64,000 bases of DNA from Caenorhabditis remanei (Eukaryota > Nematoda > Chromadorea > Rhabditida > Rhabditidae): contig NC_071332.1 of the NCBI RefSeq assembly GCF_010183535.1, positions 9,672,001-9,736,000 on the forward strand. The letters run 5' to 3'. Both the position numbers and the translations under genes were made by a program. Every line of letters starts with the position of its first letter. Position 1 is the stretch's first letter. The notes under the pieces were generated by a model, which did not search any database, had not been told where the DNA came from, and was given only the letters and a program-made list of their open reading frames with translations. Below, one piece after another: positions 57,790-64,000 of this stretch.

Positions 57790-59721
57790 TCAAGTACTGA
57801 TGGCAACACCATATTGTCCGTAATGTGTCCAATATGAAATGTTGAAAGTGAGGAAAAGCACAGGGAACAACACTCGAGATATAAGATCCGCCCGTTTCGA
57901 CTTGTCGTTCCATTCAGTTTTTGTTTTAATCCACTTCCAGAAGCTGTTGCTCTGTCGACGATTCAATCGAACTGTCATCACTTCTCTCTCTTGTTCAGCA
58001 ACTTCTCTTGGAACCCAAACGTCATTATGCGAGTTTTGAAGGAACGGCAATTCTGATTTCTCTCTATCGAGACGTGCTCCTGAAAACAAATTTCATGAAA
58101 TCAATCCTAAAGACTCAGAGTCTTAGATTCTGAAACTCACTCTTGCTTGCATCCTGTTTGTTTGCAATGTATGTAACCCACGCAAACTCGAGAAGAGCAC
58201 AGAAAATGAATGTCATACAAGCACCAATCCAAACATCGATTGCTTTGATATAGGCAACCGGTGGAAGTTTTGCGTTAATTCCCGAAGATTGAGTTGTCAT
58301 TGTGAGAAGTGTTGTGACTCCAAGTGTGACACGAGCTGGAACGGCAGTTCGATCGATCCAGAATGAGACCCAGGAGACGATGACAAGCATACAAGATGGA
58401 ATGTACAGCTGGAGTAGATAGTAACTGAAAATTCAAAAGTTACTGTAGGAAATTGTAGACGTCCAAATCGCTTAGTATGTTTCATGTTTTGTTTCTTAAA
58501 ATATATAAATAATAATCTTCACCTGAATTGCCTTCTCAGCGACAAAATAGTCCTCAAACAGGAATATGCACCTGTATTCGTCTTACTGGTACAATAAGTA
58601 GTCGAAGTGTTCGTCAACTGGAAGGATGGCAACGAACTCGAAAGGCCATCTTTCAATTGAACTGGCTTCTCCACTTTCCAGATGTATTCAATATCTTTTG
58701 TAGTGTATGCATACGAAGCAAGATCAATGAAACATTGTTGAACATCCATTGGATAATATTGTAGATGCATTGGACAAGAAAGAACCAGTGAGATACGAAC
58801 GGAATACAGAATTGTTCCGTCTTTGTGTACTCTGATTAGAATGTTTGGCTTGTCAATCATATGTTTATATGCTTGTTTCTCATTCTGGAAGAACGAGTCA
58901 GGCATCCAGATCTCTTGTCCAGCAGTCAAAATCAAGAAATCTGGTCGAGCATCTCCTTTGACACCATAACTGAGTCTTTTGTCGACCCAACTCTCACGGA
59001 ATGTCAGTTGAACACTGTATTCCATATTTACATTGTCTATTTTTGAAATACTTCGAATAAGCATATTGACTGTAACCACTACAGGTCCTCCATGAATTGT
59101 TCCATCTTCTCCTGGAGGTCTCACTCGGTGATCGTATCCACGTGTCAGAAGATGTTCCAATATTTCTGTGTCGGATGTTTGAGGCTGTTCGATGGGAACG
59201 TGTGGCTGAAAATACAAAAGAGTTTTTATAAAATTAATTCGAAAGAACAGTAAGTAGGATGTCTCAAGATACATCTAAAAGTACTTGGTTTTCCTCTGAC
59301 TGACCGGTGCTGATATCCTGGCAATTGATTCCAATGTGGTCGATTGATCATCGTAGTCAATCTTAGACGCAAGTTCTTCTGATTTCGGTCTGAAAATCAA
59401 TTGTTTAATTACATGGCTTCTTCTTCTTAAAGCTCAACCCCTCATCTCCTACTTTTAACTTTTGTGTAAAAAAACTTTAGTTTGTAGAAAAAGTTTTTAT
59501 GAAAAGTATTTGGCGACTGTTTGATCTACAAACACTCATCTCAAATTACCGAGTTGTTTGTAGTCAGTTAGGTGGGTGTAGAAACTGAATGAAAACTATG
59601 AAACAATAGTTTTGAATGAGAACAAAGAACAGACTTCCGAGTTACAGTACCTAGAATGGTAAGCATGAATGCCTAGAAGTAGAAGACTTGAAACGATGAA
59701 TCTGCTGATCAATGAGGGCAT
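57790..59721 (-). CDS. avr-15: Glutamate-gated chloride channel subunit (AVR-15 type), 470 aa
   Basis: Minus-strand exons 59651-59721, 59305-59389, 58523-59205, 58141-58424 and 57790-58079 encode 470 aa. A signal peptide precedes the ligand-binding domain. The Cys-loop (Cys 196 and 210, [15 protein letters not shown]) and the second GluCl-specific Cys pair (257 and 268) are present. M1 begins at about residue 280. M2 has [17 protein letters not shown] (PAR is the anion-selectivity signature), and M3 contains the glycine in [10 protein letters not shown]. The M3-M4 loop is charged and M4 lies near the end. Pentameric chloride channels of this kind hyperpolarise muscle and neurons and are targets of ivermectin. 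The name avr-15 rests on similarity and on the eea-1/gut-2 neighbourhood. Other GluCl subunits are alternatives. Confidence 0.9.
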
Positions 59722-62700
59722 TTTGGAAGAAGTGACGTTTGGTGTTGAAGACTATTCGTCCTTTGCTCCTTTCCTTTTTTCGGATTCCGTAGTAGTGGCG
59801 ACGACGTCTTCTAATTCATTTAGAGGTATGGGAAGGCACTCACAGAAGAGAAAATAGTCGGAATAAGAAATACTGGAATAGAAGAAAAAGAAGGAGGAGA
59901 TGAAGAAGGTGAGCAACGGGAAAAGTAGGATGGCGCCGAAGTTATTTGGCCTGCGGGCAGAAATGGCCCATCGGAATTGGAGGAGTGAGAAGTGATTGGA
60001 AGGAAAGAAAAACGGAGAGGATAAGCTTTGCACCACCACCACCACTACCAAAAAAACGGATGAAGGACTATAAACAAACGAGAGGAAAATGAAGAAGAAG
60101 AAATGCGGTTTATGGTGGAGAGATTGGAAAAGTGGAGAACGTGGGAGAACGGGATGAAAATTTTATGAAAAAAAAAGAAGTAGTGGTAGAAGAAGTAGAA
60201 TATGAAGAAGTAGTACAAGCACATTGAATTTTTATGTTAAAAATGAGGAAGAGATTTGGTTAGAATAATGAATGAACATAGAAAAGAGGGCACTTCATAA
60301 CAAAGATCGCTTGAAAAGAATAAGAAAAAGGAAGTCCTTTATCTGGGATCTTCAAATTATAGTCGCTGGAAGGATACACCCTACGGAAACTTTTCAAATT
60401 GAGGAGGTGGATATATGAAACCTAGAAAATTGGACTACATCAAAACGAACCACAACATAACGAGTAAAAAATAAACAAAACGCCCCAGGCTTTGAAAAAT
60501 ACTTGTGATTCGAAACTTCAATGGAAACTTCAATGGAAACAGATTCTAAATTGTTGAAAGAACAAACACAATAAGAGCCTGTTCGATAACTATATCAAGT
60601 ACATTTACTTTTGCGTTAATTCAGATTAAGAATCAGTTTGAATTCAGGTTTTTCAATTCTAAATCTGAGAATGTCTAATCTTTGGTTCTCTTTTAGAATC
60701 TTCCAAAGATTTCCTAATTGCACCTAACTGACCAAGTTTGGAGAATCCGGGTGCAAACTTTATGAAGCGAGAACAAAGAATAAAACACAGGAGACGAACT
60801 AAAACGTAGTTCTAGAACAAGGAAATACATTTTCTCATCTGAAATATAAACATATGCAAACATTGAAAAATGCAATAAAACTATAGAGTAAACTTATTGA
60901 AGATAAGAAATTGTTGCAGTTATGTCTAGTTCATGGGAGCTTTAAAATTCCAGAAGAATTTATAAACGTTTCCGGTCTGCATTGAAAAATTCGAAAAAGG
61001 AGATGTCTGGATTTTCTCTCAGTAATCGGGAAGTGAAAGAAGTTTAGAAAAAGTACAAATGACCCTGTTAGAAGAACTAGTTCAATAGCTTCATAGTTTC
61101 TTCTGTTACTCAAAAATCTGAAAATAGAACAACACGTCCTCAGTTGAAAAAAAAAGAAAAACACCTGGATGATACATTTTTCATACTTATTTTCTAATTA
61201 TTTAGAAAATTAACGGAGCGTGTCTTTTCAAAAAAAAAACAGGAAAGAGCTACCCTTTCAAAGTCTTTATCTTTTAAAAACTCGATTTTCGGGTGTGCAA
61301 AGGTGTTCGTGTGTTGTGGACAGACACAAAGAAAGAAGAAAAAGAAAGAAAGAAGAAGAAGAATCAGAAGACGTCGGTGGCGGTTGTGGACAGACGAATA
61401 ATAACAATAAACGAAAAGATGGGAGGAAGCTCTCGAAAAGCATCAAAAACTTCAAAAAACTTCAAAAAATGAAAAGAGGACAGGTTTTGTGTTATCAACT
61501 GACATTTTTTCTCATTTTGGGCCAATGATTTGTGACAATTTTCCGCAATTTTTAGTCTTTGTTGATTCGAAAAGACTGTTAGAATTGAGAAAGGAAAGAG
61601 TAATTAAAGTAAAAGAAGATAGGAAATTTGTTGAAAAAGGAGGAGATATCAAATTGACTGTGACAGAGAACGGAATCACATTGGGAAATAAAAAAGTGGG
61701 GGTGGAGATTCAGACTATTTTGGAAAAAGAACATTTTCTTCTCTTCAAGTTGATGCAAATATCCGGAATGAATGAATGATCTAATTGGAAGATGACTGAT
61801 CCATTTATGGGTGGTTTCTGTATTACATCGGAAGGTTTTTGGAGCAACAAATCGTTGAAAATGCTCTGATAAAAACAAAGGTAAATTACGAAGGAAATGA
61901 TTTATACCAAAGCGAGGAAGACCTCATATAGCTAAACCATTCTCATTTTCATTCACTATTTTGTTGAAGAGTATCAATATTCGATTTTTGGCAAATACAA
62001 ATTTCAGATTGTGATATTGTGAGAATTCATACGGACTCCAATTGTAATAACTATTTATTCATATTTCTCAGATTTTGTTATTCTCTAGACCTAGAATTTC
62101 CTGTGAGGAAGTGAGTGATCCACTTAATAATAAAAGATGTTCTTTTGAATTTAAATTCGAAAAGAAGAAATAAACCAAAAAAAAATGGAATTTCCATGGA
62201 AACGTTTAACCAGCTACCTCCAATTGAGGTGCTCAAAACGAAAGACCAATCGAAATTGTTCAATAAAAATGAAACCTCAAAAAAAAATGGAAAGACCAAC
62301 CACAATGCTTCAATGAAGGAAAGTCCTAGATGACGTATTTTTCGAAAAGAAAATCAGAAATAATAGAAATTTGAGAAGAAAAGAAAGAACAACATGTGTG
62401 GAGCATTATGAAGTATTTCGATGATGATGAGATTGAATAGATCGGATAGACACTGACCTTGCTTTGATTTCATTGCTAATTGGCTATATAAAAAGAAAAG
62501 AAAAAAGAAGAAGATAGGATGAATGGACTAAAGAGAAAATGAAGGAGAAGAAGAAGAGAAAAAAGAAAACGAACGGAAGACTCATTTAACTTCAAAATGA
62601 TTGTTATGACGTGGCAGGTGGATGAGCCAAAATGGATATTTCCTTTGATACATACAAGTCAATTTCTTCAAATTGTGACAGGCGAAGAAGAAAATCGAGG

Positions 62701-63257
62701 AAGTGGGTTGACACGCGATCCAACTTTTTTCGTCTGTTCGTTCAGTTTCAATTAGGAACCAATTACATTGAATTGGCATTATTAGAAAACCCTCGTGAAT
62801 GATGTCGTTTTTTTTGTTTCTTCGGGACAAAGATCCAAGTAATAATTAGAATTTGGGGAATGAGGGGGTTGATAGTTCTACTGTGTTATTGGATGTGAGA
62901 TCAAGAAATTGAAATTTTATTGCTTCTGTTTTTTGAATAACTCCCAAGTCTGCGAGATTGAGAAACATTCCAATCCGAGGGGTCATCTACAGTCTCTCAA
63001 ACTGGTCCGTTTTCATAGTTCTACTGTGTATCATTCTCCGATCTGTTAGAAATCAAACTTACTGATTTTCGATCACCAGCTACAGTATCTCACATATCGC
63101 TGAATCATTTCATCAATATGCAAATCGAAAACAATAAAGTTCCCATGCTTCTATGCTGATTTTGCAGCATACCACCGCCTCTTTCCCGTGAAAAATAGTA
63201 TATAAGCCACCCTCAAAATCACAGAAAATCATAGGATACTTCCGTTCTCTACTGAGA
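59722..63257. other. 3.5-kb region without recognised genes
   Basis: Upstream of avr-15 on the minus strand. It contains a CAC/CTA-rich microsatellite near 60030-60050 and purine-rich stretches (60060-60500, 61200-61480). Open frames such as 61489-61779 and 61220-61528 encode only Lys/Glu-rich low-complexity sequence. This is a plausible home for the avr-15 promoter and alternative first exons, but none is proven. Confidence 0.5.
63199..63206 (+). promoter_or_regulatory. TATA box of the small secreted peptide gene
   Basis: TATATAAG, 52 bp upstream of the ATG at 63258. Together with the AATAAA at 63448-63453 it supports a compact, single-exon transcription unit. Confidence 0.65.
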
Positions 63258-63425
63258 ATGAATATTCTGGCTCTTCTTGTCTTCGTCCTCATCGCCATCA
63301 CGTCTCCAATCATGGCTCGCGGTAAACGTTGCCGCTCGAGCACCCAATGCAACTATGAATCGGTTTGCTACGAGGGTCGCTGTTACACGATCGACGAGAT
63401 GTTCGATAAATTCGATGCCAAGTGA
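63258..63425 (+). CDS. Small secreted four-cysteine peptide, 55 aa
   Basis: A 56-codon single-exon frame. A hydrophobic signal peptide (about residues 1-20, ending SPIMA) is followed by a 34-residue mature peptide. It is basic at its start and acidic at its end, with Cys spacing C-x5-C-x5-C-x4-C (two probable disulfides). TATATAAG lies 52 bp upstream and AATAAA 23 bp past the stop. The pattern fits secreted nematode defence or signalling peptides and resembles part of an EB-type module. No homolog is recognised. The gene is short and easily missed. Confidence 0.7.
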   Translation: MNILALLVFVLIAITSPIMARGKRCRSSTQCNYESVCYEGRCYTIDEMFDKFDAK

Positions 63426-64000
63426 TCGCCTTCTGTCCGTTATCATCAATAAATGATTGAGCATTCCAAATGGTGTACTTGTGTTACTACATAGTTCAAC
63501 TGTTATAAGGCGTTTCTTTCTCAGTTAAAGCTACACATGTCTAAGCATTCAGTATGGTGGGGGTTTTCTGGAGCAAAAAACGAAATATAAAAGTAATGTG
63601 ACTAGCTATAATAGAGAAAATATTTTCTGGCAGAATTGGTTGGATGGAGCTAACAATGAGAAACAAATCATATAAAGATACTGAGGTTCGTGCGTCTACA
63701 ATAAGCCAAGATGAACGCTGTTTGTTTTTATTATAAAATCATCTGTCAAAGGGTTAAAGTTCCGAAAAAATACAGTAAAAGTTCATCAATAGATCAAATA
63801 AGTGACGATTTGTATCTCAATACGTTGAAAATAAGTGCGAAAAGCTTTGGCAAAGGTGGTGGTGGCTCTCTCTAAAAGAACCTATTCTTCTCGCACAAAC
63901 AAACACTTAACTAGGGGGCAGACCCTTGTCGCAGAAGCAGAAAAAAAGAAATTGTGGGTAAGAAATAACTTTTGAACTTACGAACCACCGATTACATTTC
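63426..64000. other. Window-end intergenic sequence
   Basis: Contains the polyadenylation signal of the small peptide gene (63448-63453). No further gene or repeat seen up to the window edge. Confidence 0.5.

Noticed and set aside
61489..61779. 96-codon plus-strand frame upstream of avr-15
   Set aside because: Encodes Lys/Glu/Val-rich sequence from purine-rich DNA with no recognisable fold, promoter or splice sites.
1..64000. tRNA, rRNA or spliced-leader RNA genes
   Set aside because: I looked for B-box-like sequences (GTTCGA type) and found isolated matches, such as near 4720, without a partner A box or cloverleaf. None could be supported.

Overview
This window is nuclear DNA from a nematode, almost certainly a Caenorhabditis species. 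Most introns are 43-60 bp with GT...TTTCAG borders. Several genes have an acceptor-like TTTCAG directly before the ATG, which fits spliced-leader trans-splicing. The gene content is also typical: clustered serpentine chemoreceptors (SRG, SRH, SRE types), a cuticle collagen, MATH-BTB genes, a MES-4/NSD-type H3K36 methyltransferase, EEA-1, LSM2 and a glutamate-gated chloride channel. From memory, the order eea-1 / gut-2 (lsm-2) / avr-15 matches a C. elegans chromosome V neighbourhood, so this looks like the syntenic region of a congener. No database search was possible. All exon models were built by hand from splice signals and reading frame.

Layout. 1-10.9 kb: a truncated inverted copy of a membrane-protein gene, a 7TM receptor, a helical protein of unknown function, two tandem SRG receptors, an SRH receptor and a decayed receptor fragment. 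11-14.8 kb: mes-4 on the minus strand, then about 2.1 kb of intergenic DNA with a nuclear-receptor-like direct repeat. 16.9-19.2 kb: the complete copy of the inverted-duplicate gene and a cuticle collagen. 19.8-30.7 kb: a membrane/coiled-coil gene, another 7TM receptor, two tandem secreted cysteine-rich (Ly6/ET-like) paralogs and two MATH-BTB genes. 31.6-37 kb: a FERM-domain (FRMD8-like) gene, then a divergent pair encoding phosphopantothenoylcysteine decarboxylase and the SDH assembly factor SDHAF3. 37.1-46 kb: an acidic secreted protein, a basic low-complexity protein and two tandem SRE receptors. 48-60 kb: a MIG-18-like secreted cysteine-rich protein, eea-1 and gut-2 (divergent pair), and avr-15. 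After 3.5 kb with no credible gene, a 55-residue secreted four-cysteine peptide gene lies at 63.3 kb.

The most unusual features are non-coding. Three GGGCC-rich elements each have matching ends and an 8-bp flanking duplication (two perfect, one 7/8), as expected for hAT-type MITEs. One of them is split by a second, palindromic element with its own perfect 9-bp duplication. A roughly 23-bp near-identical element lies upstream of both mes-4 and the eea-1/gut-2 divergent pair. An inverted duplication about 16 kb apart carries a whole promoter plus 5' coding region, and a 34-bp perfect palindrome sits just outside one copy.
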